Made by a program: the position numbers and the translations under genes. A DNA stretch of 64,000 nucleotides, from NCBI RefSeq assembly GCF_001314875.1, contig NZ_LJZS01000002.1:248001-312000 (forward strand). Direction: 5' to 3'. The notes under the pieces were generated by a model, which worked only from the letters and a program-made list of their open reading frames with translations, was not told where the DNA came from and made no database searches. Source of the DNA: Halomonas sp. HL-48. GTDB lineage: Bacteria > Pseudomonadota > Gammaproteobacteria > Pseudomonadales > Halomonadaceae. Shown one piece after another: positions 10,215-18,620 of this stretch (the stretch's first letter is position 1; every line of letters starts with the position of its first letter).

Positions 10215-10961
10215 TCAGCCGGGATAGTTTTCCGAGTGGCGGCCCACCAGGTTGATCGATTCGCCGCCATCGACATACAGAATCTGTCCGGCCACGAAGT
10301 CGTTGGTGAGCAGGTAATGAAGTGCCTGCACAAGATGGTCCGGTGCGCCCTGGTGAGCGGCCGGGATGCCCTCGATACGCCAGTCGATGTAGTCGCTGGT
10401 ACGTTGCGACGCAGGCAGCACTACGCCTGGGGCGATACCGTTCACGCGGATGCGCGGGGCAAACTCCAGCGCCGCCATGCGGGTCATTTCCGCCAAGCCC
10501 TTTTTGGAAAGCAGATAAGCCGCGTAGGGGTACTGGTGATAGGCCACCTTGTTGTCGATGATGTTGATCACCTGACCCGTTTCAACCGCGTTGGCGAAGT
10601 GCCGGGTCAACAGCAGCGGCGTAAACAGATTGACCCGGAACTGGGTTTCCAGCATGGCCAGGTCGGTCTCGGCAAGCGGGGCGGGTTCGTAGGCCGACGC
10701 GCTGTTGAGCAGCACGCTCAGTTGGGGAAAACGCTTAGTGACCTGTTCGATCAACTGGCCGACATCGTCTTGCAGAAAGTCGCAGGCAAATAGCTCGCAG
10801 GCGCGGCCCTGAGCGCGGATGCCCTCGGCGACCACCTCGGCCTCATCGCGGGAGCGGTTGACGTGCAGCGCGATATCGTAGCCTGCGGCGGCCAGCGATT
10901 CGGCAAAATGACGCCCCAGGCGGGTCGCGCCGCCGGTAACCAATGCAGCCGGTGTACTCAT
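10215..10961 (-). CDS. folM: Dihydromonapterin reductase (FolM-type SDR)
   Basis: Short-chain dehydrogenase, 248 residues. The NADPH-binding motif is TGGATRLGRH (9-18), close to the pteridine-reductase form of the SDR glycine motif; NSAS (about 89-92), YLLSKKG with the catalytic Tyr and Lys, and the PG loop are present. FolM enzymes reduce dihydromonapterin to tetrahydromonapterin and have weak dihydrofolate reductase activity. The divergent neighbour is a HPPK-like pterin gene, which supports a pterin role over a generic SDR. GAGGA lies before the start. Confidence 0.85.
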   Translation of the reverse strand: MSTPAALVTGGATRLGRHFAESLAAAGYDIALHVNRSRDEAEVVAEGIRAQGRACELFACDFLQDDVGQLIEQVTKRFPQLSVLLNSASAYEPAPLAETDLAMLETQFRVNLFTPLLLTRHFANAVETGQVINIIDNKVAYHQYPYAAYLLSKKGLAEMTRMAALEFAPRIRVNGIAPGVVLPASQRTSDYIDWRIEGIPAAHQGAPDHLVQALHYLLTNDFVAGQILYVDGGESINLVGRHSENYPG

Positions 10962-11044
10962 TAAACGGTCCTCATCGTGATAGCGTGGCTAAACTGTAGG
11001 CAATCATAACGACTGTCTGCGTGAGGGCAGCGTTTGTCAATAAA

Positions 11045-11085
11045 TTGTACAGCACTTGCACAAGCGGCGCGGGGCGTTAGGCTAA
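11045..11085. promoter_or_regulatory. Candidate promoter/operator between folM and folK-like gene
   Basis: TTGTACA (11045-11051) is followed by a promoter-like pair TTGCAC (11056-11061) and TAGGCT (11078-11083) with 16 bp spacing, pointing at the folK-like gene. Both TTGTACA and GTTAGGCTAA (11076-11085) also occur before the MscS gene (7655-7661, 7640-7649). The role of the shared words is unknown. Confidence 0.35.
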
Positions 11086-11120
11086 TGTCTCAACAGTGCC
11101 CCGCTCAAGGATAGCTCGCC

Positions 11121-11552
11121 ATGCCTTTGCCACGCTTATACGCCCAACCCGACACCTCGCTCCATGAATGCGTGATTTCGCTGGGCTCGAACATTGAGCC
11201 CGAGCGGCACGCCGCCGAAGCGCTCGACATATTATGCAACGAGTGCGAACTGGTGGGGCGCTCCCGCGAGATCGTCACAACGCCGGTCGGCTATCAGCAG
11301 CAGCCCAATTTTCTCAATGCCGCCCTGCTGGTGCGCACGTGCCTGACGATGAGCGATTTTCGCGCCTACCTGAAAAGCGTCGAAGACCGGCTGGGGCGGG
11401 TGCGGGGACCGATCAAGTCGGGACCGCGGACCATGGACCTGGATATCGTTGCCTGGAATGGTGAACTGGTTGACGACGGGTATCTCAATCAGGATTACGT
11501 CCGCGTTCCGGTGGACGAACTGCTGGCGTCGACCGGGCGTGCCTCTGCCTGA
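11121..11552 (+). CDS. folK: HPPK-like 2-amino-4-hydroxy-6-hydroxymethyldihydropteridine diphosphokinase
   Basis: 143-residue protein with the HPPK fold: SLGSNIEPERHA near the N-terminus (pterin loop), PNFLNAALLVRT, and RVRGPIKSGPRTMDLDIVAW carrying the ATP- and Mg-binding R, K and DLD residues. HPPK transfers pyrophosphate from ATP to the pterin alcohol on the way to dihydropteroate. It is somewhat shorter than typical FolK (about 160) and ends early after VPVDELLA, so it may be a paralogue working with the divergent folM rather than the main folate enzyme, which normally sits with panB/pcnB elsewhere. Confidence 0.8.
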   Translation: MPLPRLYAQPDTSLHECVISLGSNIEPERHAAEALDILCNECELVGRSREIVTTPVGYQQQPNFLNAALLVRTCLTMSDFRAYLKSVEDRLGRVRGPIKSGPRTMDLDIVAWNGELVDDGYLNQDYVRVPVDELLASTGRASA

Positions 11553-11606
11553 GCCCCGGTCGATGAAGCTGTTTTGCCCGATCCCGATTTATTTTCTGCG
11601 TGAGGC

Positions 11607-11633
11607 TTGAGGTTTTCGGCGTTCAGCCGATAA
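11607..11633 (+). promoter_or_regulatory. Sigma-28 (FliA) promoter of the flagellin gene
   Basis: TTGA (11607-11610), 15 bp spacer, then GCCGATAA (11626-11633), an exact match to the FliA -10 box; the -35 is TTGA instead of TAAA. It lies 67 bp before the flagellin start codon. Confidence 0.75.
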
Positions 11634-11700
11634 CAGTTTGACTGCCCGGCGGGCTGCGTTCAGCGTCGCCGACGAAAGGGCAGCCCTACGAGGAATCATC

Positions 11701-12522
11701 GTGATCAGTCTTGCGACCAACCTGTCGTCGTTACTGGTAATCAACAATCTGCGCGCGAGCCAGCAGTCGATGCAAACGGCCATGCAACGTCTGTCCTCCG
11801 GCTTGCGCATTAACAGCGCCAAGGACGACCCGGCGGGGCAGGCGATCGCTAACCGGATGGACGCGCAGGTGCGCGGCATGAATCAGGCGATTCGCAACAC
11901 CAACGATGGCATCTCTATGGTGCAAACGGCGGAAGGCGCACTCGATGTCATCAACGACAGCCTGCAGCGCATTCGTGAACTCAGCGTTCAGGCCGCCAAC
12001 GGCACCAATACCTCCCAGGATCTTGCCTCTATCCAGGCCGAGATCGACCAGCGCCTGGAAGAGATCGACCGGGTGGCCGAGCAAAGCAATTTCAACGGCA
12101 TCGGGCTTATCGACAGCGATAAATCGCTCAATATTCAGGTGGGCGCGAACGCAGGCGACAGCATTGCGGTGCGTTTTAGTGCCATGAATTTACAGGCGTT
12201 GGGGCTTGAGGGCTTGAGCGTATTGGACGATGGCAGCGGGTCGGGAAACCCTATCGACCTTATGGATGAGGCGATCAAGCAATTGGATAGCCAGCGCAGC
12301 TATTTAGGCGCCGTGCAGAATCGCTTCGAGAGCGTCATCGAGGGTCTCGACAACAGCATTATCAACACCTCGGCGGCCCAGTCGCGTATTCAGGATGCCT
12401 ACTATGCCAGAGAAGTGTCCAACCTGCTGCGTGCGCAACTGCTGCAACAGGTGGGCATTCGCATGCTTGCCCAGGTCAACCAGCAGCCGCAGCTGATATT
12501 GCGGCTGCTGGAAGGGCGCTAA
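11701..12522 (+). CDS. fliC: Short flagellin
   Basis: 273-residue flagellin, the subunit of the filament. N-terminal D0/D1 block INNLRASQQSMQTAMQRLSS with RINSAKDDPAGQAIANRM, and the C-terminal block with SAQSRIQDAYYAREVSNLLR, are complete; the last residues QVNQQPQLILRLL follow the family ending ANQxPQxVLSLL with changes. The variable D2/D3 region is almost absent, making it a minimal flagellin. Start GTG 11701 is chosen for GAGGA upstream and because the conserved N-terminus begins there. No other flagellar structural gene is near. A FliA-type promoter precedes it. Confidence 0.9.
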   Translation: MISLATNLSSLLVINNLRASQQSMQTAMQRLSSGLRINSAKDDPAGQAIANRMDAQVRGMNQAIRNTNDGISMVQTAEGALDVINDSLQRIRELSVQAANGTNTSQDLASIQAEIDQRLEEIDRVAEQSNFNGIGLIDSDKSLNIQVGANAGDSIAVRFSAMNLQALGLEGLSVLDDGSGSGNPIDLMDEAIKQLDSQRSYLGAVQNRFESVIEGLDNSIINTSAAQSRIQDAYYAREVSNLLRAQLLQQVGIRMLAQVNQQPQLILRLLEGR

Positions 12523-12624
12523 TGGACTTATCGTTTATTTCTTAGGTGCATTAATTTAACAAACATTCCTTTTTTGAAGCATTGCGCTTTTTTTACTATA
12601 AATGACTGCCGTTTTTTATCTTAA

Positions 12625-12641
12625 CATTCCAGTTTGGAATG
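12625..12641. repeat. Palindrome upstream of the aminotransferase gene
   Basis: CATTCCA-N3-TGGAATG, 7-bp perfect arms, about 90 bp before the start codon in an AT-rich spacer (12523-12729) with runs of T. It could be an operator for the plus-strand half of the lysine cluster; no regulator can be assigned from sequence. Confidence 0.4.
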
Positions 12642-12729
12642 CATTGAGCGTTTTTTTTCGTTTGTGAACCGTTGCGTGAATTTGCTTTGATACTGTCATT
12701 CACACGAAATGACAGGAGACGTCACGGCA

Positions 12730-13983
12730 ATGGATCTTCCCCATGTAAGTGCCGCGCTGGGTGTCATACACCCGATTTGTATTGCGCGTGGGCGTAATGC
12801 TGAAGTTTGGGACGAAGCAGGGCAGCGCTATATTGATTTTATCGGTGGCATTGGCGTGCTGAACCTTGGCCATAGCCATCCAGCGGTTGTCGAAGCCGTT
12901 AAAGCCCAAGTCGAAACCTTGATGCATTCTGCCTTTAATGCGCTGCCGCATCGTGGCTATTTGGCGGTGGCGGAAGCGCTGAGTCAGTTCGTGCCGGTCT
13001 CGTATCCGTTGTCGTGCATGTTGACGAACAGTGGCGCAGAGGCCACCGAAAATTCGCTTAAAGTTGCCCGTGGCGTGACGGGGCGGCAAGCGGTGATTGC
13101 GTTTGATGACGCTTTTCATGGCCGGACGCTGGCAGCGTTAAACCTGAATGGCAAAGTTAAACCTTACAAATCGGGATTAGGCGCCTTGCCGGGGCCGGTT
13201 TATCACCTGCCTTTTCCCAGCCGGGACAGCGGTGTGACAGCGGAGCAAGCGCTTACTGCGCTGGAGAGACTGTTTGACGTTGAAATACCCGCCGATGAAG
13301 TTGCCAGCATTATCGTTGAGCCCATTCAGGGCGAAGGGGGATTTCGTTTACTCTGCCCGCAGTTTGCCAAAGCACTGCGAGACATTTGCGACAAACACAA
13401 CATCTTATTGATTTGTGACGAGATTCAGTCTGGCTTTGGGCGAACTGGCCAGCGATTTGGCTTTACCCATTTAGGCATCGAGCCGGATCTCTTGCTAATG
13501 GGGAAAAGCATGGCCGCAGGCCTGCCGCTGGCCGCAGTGGTAGGTCGGCGCGAATTAATGGATGCATTGCCCAAAGGGGCCTTGGGCGGCACCTACTCGG
13601 GTAATGCGGTGGCCTGCGCGGCGGCACTGGCCGTAATGGATGTCATGCAGGAAGAGGCGCTAACTGCATGGTCAGATGCACAGGAAGCCGCGATTGTCAG
13701 TGCTTATCAACGCTGGAAAGCAAGCGAGCGCTTCTCCATGGTGGGGGCGATGACAGGCGTTGGCGCAATGCGCGGCATTGTCTTTGAAGACACTGAAAAC
13801 GCGACGGGCGCGGAGCACTTGGCCAACCTCTTGGTAGCCGGTCGTGATGCTGGGGTTTTATTGATGCCCAGTGGCCGTAAACGTAATGTCTTGCGCTTAT
13901 TGCCGCCCTTGACCACCGAGCCAGAGATCATGGCAGAAGGCCTGGGGCTCATTGAGCAAGCGCTGGAGACGCTTGAGGCATGA
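12730..13983 (+). CDS. Class III aminotransferase, probable 2-aminoadipate transaminase
   Basis: 417-residue PLP enzyme of the GabT-like class III family. TNSGAEATENSLKVAR (99-114) binds the cofactor phosphate, D230 lies in CDEIQSGFGRTG, and the PLP lysine is K259 in LLLMGKSMAAGLP. By sequence alone it would be called 4-aminobutyrate transaminase. Its stop overlaps the next gene by 4 bp and the cluster holds the enzymes before and after 2-aminoadipate in lysine breakdown, so I infer that it converts L-2-aminoadipate to 2-oxoadipate, as a GabT-like enzyme does in Pseudomonas putida. Start ATG 12730 is preferred over 12709 because of AGGAG at 12714-12718. Confidence 0.85.
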   Translation: MDLPHVSAALGVIHPICIARGRNAEVWDEAGQRYIDFIGGIGVLNLGHSHPAVVEAVKAQVETLMHSAFNALPHRGYLAVAEALSQFVPVSYPLSCMLTNSGAEATENSLKVARGVTGRQAVIAFDDAFHGRTLAALNLNGKVKPYKSGLGALPGPVYHLPFPSRDSGVTAEQALTALERLFDVEIPADEVASIIVEPIQGEGGFRLLCPQFAKALRDICDKHNILLICDEIQSGFGRTGQRFGFTHLGIEPDLLLMGKSMAAGLPLAAVVGRRELMDALPKGALGGTYSGNAVACAAALAVMDVMQEEALTAWSDAQEAAIVSAYQRWKASERFSMVGAMTGVGAMRGIVFEDTENATGAEHLANLLVAGRDAGVLLMPSGRKRNVLRLLPPLTTEPEIMAEGLGLIEQALETLEA

Positions 13984-16900
13984 TCGCAACGCTGGGTGAG
14001 GCGCCGCTGGCAAGTCATTATGCTGAGTTCCTTGAAGCGCTGGCGGCCTGCGGCTTCGAAGGTGAAATAGCGCCTGACTATGCCGATCGCACGGTGCTGG
14101 CGACGGATAACTCGATTTACCAGCGCCTGCCCCAGGCGGCGGTTTACCCCAAGCATGCTGAAGATCTCGAACGGCTAACCCGGCTGGCGGCGCAAACCAC
14201 TCACCGCAGTATTGTATTAACGCCCCGCGGCGGCGGCACCGGCACCAACGGTCAGTCTTTGACCGACGGCATTGTGGTGGACATCTCCCGCCATATGAAC
14301 CGGATCCTTGAAATCGACGTTGAGAACCGTCGGGTGCGCGTTCAGGCCGGGGTGATCAAGGATCAGCTCAACGCTGCGCTGAAGCCCCACGGACTGTTTT
14401 TTGCCCCAGAGCTCTCCACCTCTAATCGCGCCACCATTGGCGGCATGATTTCCACCGATGCCAGCGGTCAGGGCAGCTGCGAATACGGCAAAACCCGTGA
14501 TCACGTACTGGAACTCGATACCGTTCTGATCGGCGGAAAGCATCTACACAGCCGTGCCCTGACCCCGGACGAAGAACAGGCCGAGCGCCAGCAGGAAGGC
14601 ATTCTTGGCCGCGTGCATACTACCGCCGCCGAGATTATCGACCAGCAGCGTGAGCTGATTGCAACCAAGTTCCCGCCGCTCAACCGCTGCTTAACCGGCT
14701 ACGATTTAGCCCACCTGCGCGACGATGGAGGCCAGCTTAATCTCAACAGTCTGCTGTGCGGCTCGGAAGGCTCGCTGGGCTTCTTGAATGAAGCCGTGCT
14801 CAATGTGTTGCCGATTCCCAAGCACTCCACCCTGGTCAATGTGCGCTATACCAGTTTTATGGACGCGTTGCGGGATGCCAAAGCATTAATGACCGCCAGC
14901 GCTCGTCCTACCTCGATAGAAACCATCGACGACACCGTGCTGCAACTGGCTATGGAGGACTTCGTCTGGGACAGCGTAGCGGAGTTTTTCCCAGCCACCG
15001 GTAGCACACCGATTCGTGGCATTAACCTGATCGAGTTTAATGACGATGATCCTGAGCGATTGGCTGAGCGAGTGCGTACCTTCACCGAGCTTCTTAGCCA
15101 GGATCCCACGGTGGAGCGCTTAGGCTACACCCTGGCCGAAGGCCGTCCACAGATTCAAAAAGTCTACGCCATGCGCAAACGCTCGGTGGGGTTGCTCGGT
15201 AATGTGCAGGGCGAGAAGCGCCCGATTCCATTTGTGGAAGATACCGCCGTACCGCCGGAGCATCTGGCAGACTTTATTGCCGAGTTCCGCACCGCGCTGG
15301 ATGCCCGAGGGCTCTCCTACGGGATGTTTGGCCATGTGGATGCGGGGGTGCTGCACGTACGCCCCGCCATCGATATGAAGGATCCCGAACAGGAAAAACT
15401 GATTCGTGCGGTCTCCGATGAAGTCGCTGCGCTGACCCAAAAATACGGCGGCCTGCTGTGGGGCGAACACGGCAAAGGTGTGCGCTCGGAGTACGCCCCC
15501 CGGTTCTTTGGCGAGCTCTACCCCAGCCTACAGCGGGTCAAAGCCGCCTTTGATCCGTTTAACCAGCTCAACCCCGGCAAGATCGCCACGCCTTCCGAGA
15601 GCAGCGAGCTCATCGCCAAGGATAGCGACCCCGATCTGCTGACCATTGATGGCGCGCCCATGCGCGGCCAATTTGACCGCACCATCGACGAGCGTGCTTG
15701 GCAGGCCTACGACGCCGCGGTGTACTGCAATGGTAATGGCGCCTGCTACAACTACGACCTCGACGACCCCATGTGCCCCTCCTGGAAGGCCACCCGGGAT
15801 CGCCGCCACTCGCCCAAAGGCCGCGCCAGCTTGATCCGCGAATGGCTGCGCCTGCAGACCCAGGCGGGCATCGATGTGGTCGAGGAGTCGCGCAAGAAGA
15901 AAGCCGAGGGCGGCTGGGGCTTTATTAAGAGCTTTCCGCTGCGGGTGGCGAACACCCTAAGCCGCAAGCAGCACTACGACTACTCCCACGAGGTTTACGA
16001 CGCCATGGCGGGCTGTTTGGCGTGTAAGTCATGCGCCGGGCAGTGCCCCATCAAGGTTAACGTACCGCAGTTCCGTTCGCAGTTTTTGGAGGTCTACCAC
16101 GGCCGCTACCTGCGCCCGATTCGCGACTACGTGATTGGCGGCACCGAGTTTATGCTGCCCACCCTGGCCAAGGCTGCGCCGCTGTATAACGCAGTGATTG
16201 GCCAGCGCTGGATAGAGCAACTGATGCGCCGCACCTTGGGTATGAGCGATTCACCGGCGCTTTCCCGGGCCAGCGTTAAAAAGCAGCTCAACGCCTGGGG
16301 CGTCGCCGAAGCAACGCCGCTCTCGCTGGCGCTGTTAACCGAACAGCAGCGCGCCAATAGCGTGATACTTGTCCAGGACACCTTCACCACCCACTTTGAA
16401 GCCAAGCTGGTGATGGACGTCGTAGAACTGCTATCGCGTCTGAGTCTACGCGTGTTCGTGATGCCCTTCTCCGCGAACGGCAAACCGCTCCAGGTACAGG
16501 GCTTTCTGAGCGCCTTCGAGCGCACCGCCGCCAAGCAGGCCGAGCGGCTGCGCACCCTGGCCCGCTTCGATATCCCCCTGGTGGGCATCGACCCGGCGAT
16601 GACGCTCACCTATCGCCAGGAGTACGTCAAAGCGTTAGGCAATGAGGCCGTGCCAGAAGTACTCATGCTGCAGGAGTGGCTGGCGACTCGCATCAATACG
16701 TTGGCGCCCACCCAACGTCAGCTCACCGACCCGGGTTTTAAGCTGCTCTCCCACTGCACCGAGAAGACTAACGCACCGGGCAGCCCCAAAGCGTGGCAGC
16801 AGGTGTTCGCGGCGTTTGGGTTAGAGCTCGAACTGATGGCCACCGGCTGCTGCGGTATGTCCGGCACCTACGGCCATGAAACCCGCAACGCCGCTACGTC

Positions 16901-17099
16901 AAAAACGATCTACGCCCAGTCGTGGCAGCCTCAGGTAGAGGCAGAGGAAAACGCAGGCAAGCTACTGGCCACCGGCTACTCCTGTCGCAGCCAGGTAAAG
17001 CGCTACTCAGCGCAAACGTTGCACCATCCCCTACAGGCGCTATTGGCGCAATTGAAGTCGGTATCTCTTAACCCAACAACAGACACGAGAGAGCAATAA
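13980..17099 (+). CDS. ydiJ: YdiJ-type FAD/4Fe-4S D-2-hydroxyglutarate dehydrogenase
   Basis: 1039-residue fusion of a FAD-linked oxidase (FAD-binding PCMH part about 60-280 with LTPRGGGTGTNGQSL, then the C-terminal oxidase cap to about 560) and an iron-sulphur half. Cysteine motifs are visible as CNGNGACYN (about 583), CLACKSCAGQCP (about 679) and a CCG heterodisulphide-reductase-like motif (about 957). E. coli YdiJ has the same design and size; homologues oxidise D-2-hydroxyglutarate to 2-oxoglutarate. The next gene, hglS, makes exactly that substrate. Overlap ATGA with the aminotransferase and 1 bp to hglS show one operon. Confidence 0.88.
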   Translation: MIATLGEAPLASHYAEFLEALAACGFEGEIAPDYADRTVLATDNSIYQRLPQAAVYPKHAEDLERLTRLAAQTTHRSIVLTPRGGGTGTNGQSLTDGIVVDISRHMNRILEIDVENRRVRVQAGVIKDQLNAALKPHGLFFAPELSTSNRATIGGMISTDASGQGSCEYGKTRDHVLELDTVLIGGKHLHSRALTPDEEQAERQQEGILGRVHTTAAEIIDQQRELIATKFPPLNRCLTGYDLAHLRDDGGQLNLNSLLCGSEGSLGFLNEAVLNVLPIPKHSTLVNVRYTSFMDALRDAKALMTASARPTSIETIDDTVLQLAMEDFVWDSVAEFFPATGSTPIRGINLIEFNDDDPERLAERVRTFTELLSQDPTVERLGYTLAEGRPQIQKVYAMRKRSVGLLGNVQGEKRPIPFVEDTAVPPEHLADFIAEFRTALDARGLSYGMFGHVDAGVLHVRPAIDMKDPEQEKLIRAVSDEVAALTQKYGGLLWGEHGKGVRSEYAPRFFGELYPSLQRVKAAFDPFNQLNPGKIATPSESSELIAKDSDPDLLTIDGAPMRGQFDRTIDERAWQAYDAAVYCNGNGACYNYDLDDPMCPSWKATRDRRHSPKGRASLIREWLRLQTQAGIDVVEESRKKKAEGGWGFIKSFPLRVANTLSRKQHYDYSHEVYDAMAGCLACKSCAGQCPIKVNVPQFRSQFLEVYHGRYLRPIRDYVIGGTEFMLPTLAKAAPLYNAVIGQRWIEQLMRRTLGMSDSPALSRASVKKQLNAWGVAEATPLSLALLTEQQRANSVILVQDTFTTHFEAKLVMDVVELLSRLSLRVFVMPFSANGKPLQVQGFLSAFERTAAKQAERLRTLARFDIPLVGIDPAMTLTYRQEYVKALGNEAVPEVLMLQEWLATRINTLAPTQRQLTDPGFKLLSHCTEKTNAPGSPKAWQQVFAAFGLELELMATGCCGMSGTYGHETRNAATSKTIYAQSWQPQVEAEENAGKLLATGYSCRSQVKRYSAQTLHHPLQALLAQLKSVSLNPTTDTREQ

Positions 17100-17100
17100 A

Positions 17101-18474
17101 ATGACCCAAGCAGACCTTCTTTCCACCAATGACGTTCGCGACCGTTTCTCCAAGGCCATGTCGGCCATGTATCAAGCCGAAGTGCCGCAGTACGGCACGC
17201 TGCTGGAATTGGTGGAAACCGTTAACCAGGAAACCCTTAGCCAGCAGCCTGAACTGCACCGCCGGTTGGAAGCCCAGGGCGAGTTGGCGCGTTTGAGCGT
17301 CGAACGCCACGGGGCTATTAGGGTGGGAACCGCCGCAGAGCTTGCCATGCTGCGCCGTCTGTTTGCCGTGATGGGCATGTATCCGGTGGGTTATTACGAC
17401 CTGTCTGAAGCGGGGGTGCCGGTTCACTCAACGGCTTTCCGGCCTATTGATGACGACGCCCTGGCCATCAACCCTTTCCGGGTGTTTACCTCGCTCCTGC
17501 GTTTAGAGCTCATTGAAGATGAGGCGCTGCGCCAGCGTTCAGAAGAGATTCTGGCGAAGCGAGATATTTTTACTCCAGGCGCCCGCGAGCTCATCGAACG
17601 TCATGAAACCCAGGGGGGATTAACCAGTGAGGAAACCGACCAGTTTGTCACGGAGGCCCTGGAAACCTTCCGCTGGCACCAGGATGCCACGGTCGATCTG
17701 GAGACCTATCAGGCGCTACACGATGAGCACCGTTTGATTGCCGATGTGGTGTGCTTTCGCGGGCCGCACATCAATCACCTGACGCCGCGTACCTTGGACA
17801 TCGATGAAGTACAGCGCCGCATGCCGGAGATGGGCATGAACCCAAAAGCCGTCATTGAAGGGCCGCCGCGCCGTGAGTGCCCCATTTTGCTGCGCCAAAC
17901 CAGCTTTAAGGCATTGGAAGAGTCGATTCGCTTTGCCGGTGACACCCAAGGTACCCATACCGCCCGTTTTGGTGAAATCGAGCAGCGCGGTATGGCGCTA
18001 ACGCCGAAAGGCCGAGCGCTGTATGACCAGTTGCTCAACGAAGGTCGCCAACAGACCGCTGGGCTGGATAACGACGCACACCAAAGGGTCATGAAAGACG
18101 TCTTCGCCAAGTTTCCTGATAATGATGAGACCATGCGCCGGGAAGGCCTGGCGTACTTTCACTACCATCTGACAGCCGCCGGGCAGACCACTAAAGGGAG
18201 TGCCGGTCACGATATTGAGGCGTTGATCGAACAAGGCTTGGTGGAAGCCCAGCCCATTACCTATGAGGACTTTCTACCGGTCAGCGCGGCGGGCATTTTC
18301 CAGTCGAACCTGGGGGGAGGGCAGAACGAGGCCTATGCAGGTAACGCTAATCGTGATGCTTTCGAAGAGGCGCTAGGGCAACGGGTCACCGATGAACTAT
18401 CACTCTATGCGGAACGCGAAAACGCTTCTAAAGCCAAGGTGATGGCAGCGCTCAAAGGTGAAGCACTCGTTTAG
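17101..18474 (+). CDS. hglS: 2-oxoadipate dioxygenase/decarboxylase (DUF1338, HglS)
   Basis: Non-haem iron enzyme that turns 2-oxoadipate into D-2-hydroxyglutarate with O2 and loss of CO2. The 457-residue protein matches the DUF1338 family; the metal ligands reported for Pseudomonas HglS fall at the same numbers here: H70 (in ERHGAIR), H226 (GPHINHLTPR) and E294 (FGEIEQRG), and R74 that orients the substrate is present. It is the last gene of the aminotransferase-ydiJ-hglS operon. A bidirectional terminator follows. The residue match makes the call much firmer than family membership alone. Confidence 0.92.
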   Translation: MTQADLLSTNDVRDRFSKAMSAMYQAEVPQYGTLLELVETVNQETLSQQPELHRRLEAQGELARLSVERHGAIRVGTAAELAMLRRLFAVMGMYPVGYYDLSEAGVPVHSTAFRPIDDDALAINPFRVFTSLLRLELIEDEALRQRSEEILAKRDIFTPGARELIERHETQGGLTSEETDQFVTEALETFRWHQDATVDLETYQALHDEHRLIADVVCFRGPHINHLTPRTLDIDEVQRRMPEMGMNPKAVIEGPPRRECPILLRQTSFKALEESIRFAGDTQGTHTARFGEIEQRGMALTPKGRALYDQLLNEGRQQTAGLDNDAHQRVMKDVFAKFPDNDETMRREGLAYFHYHLTAAGQTTKGSAGHDIEALIEQGLVEAQPITYEDFLPVSAAGIFQSNLGGGQNEAYAGNANRDAFEEALGQRVTDELSLYAERENASKAKVMAALKGEALV

Positions 18475-18549
18475 AACCTGCATGCAGCACAAGGATGTGC
18501 TGCAGTGTCTTTAAGTTAAAGGATGGCATTTAGACAATAAGCTAAACAC

Positions 18550-18589
18550 AAAAACGTGCGCAGGCGTTTCACTCGCGGCGCACGTTTTT
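18550..18589. terminator. Bidirectional terminator between hglS and the pipecolate oxidase gene
   Basis: 12-bp perfect arms, 18550-18561 and 18578-18589, with A5 on one side and T5 on the other, between convergent genes. A second smaller hairpin GCAGCAC-N6-GTGCTGC lies at 18484-18503 just after the hglS stop. Confidence 0.88.
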
Positions 18590-18620
18590 ATTTAAAGAAT
18601 CGTAAGTAGTGACACTCTGA

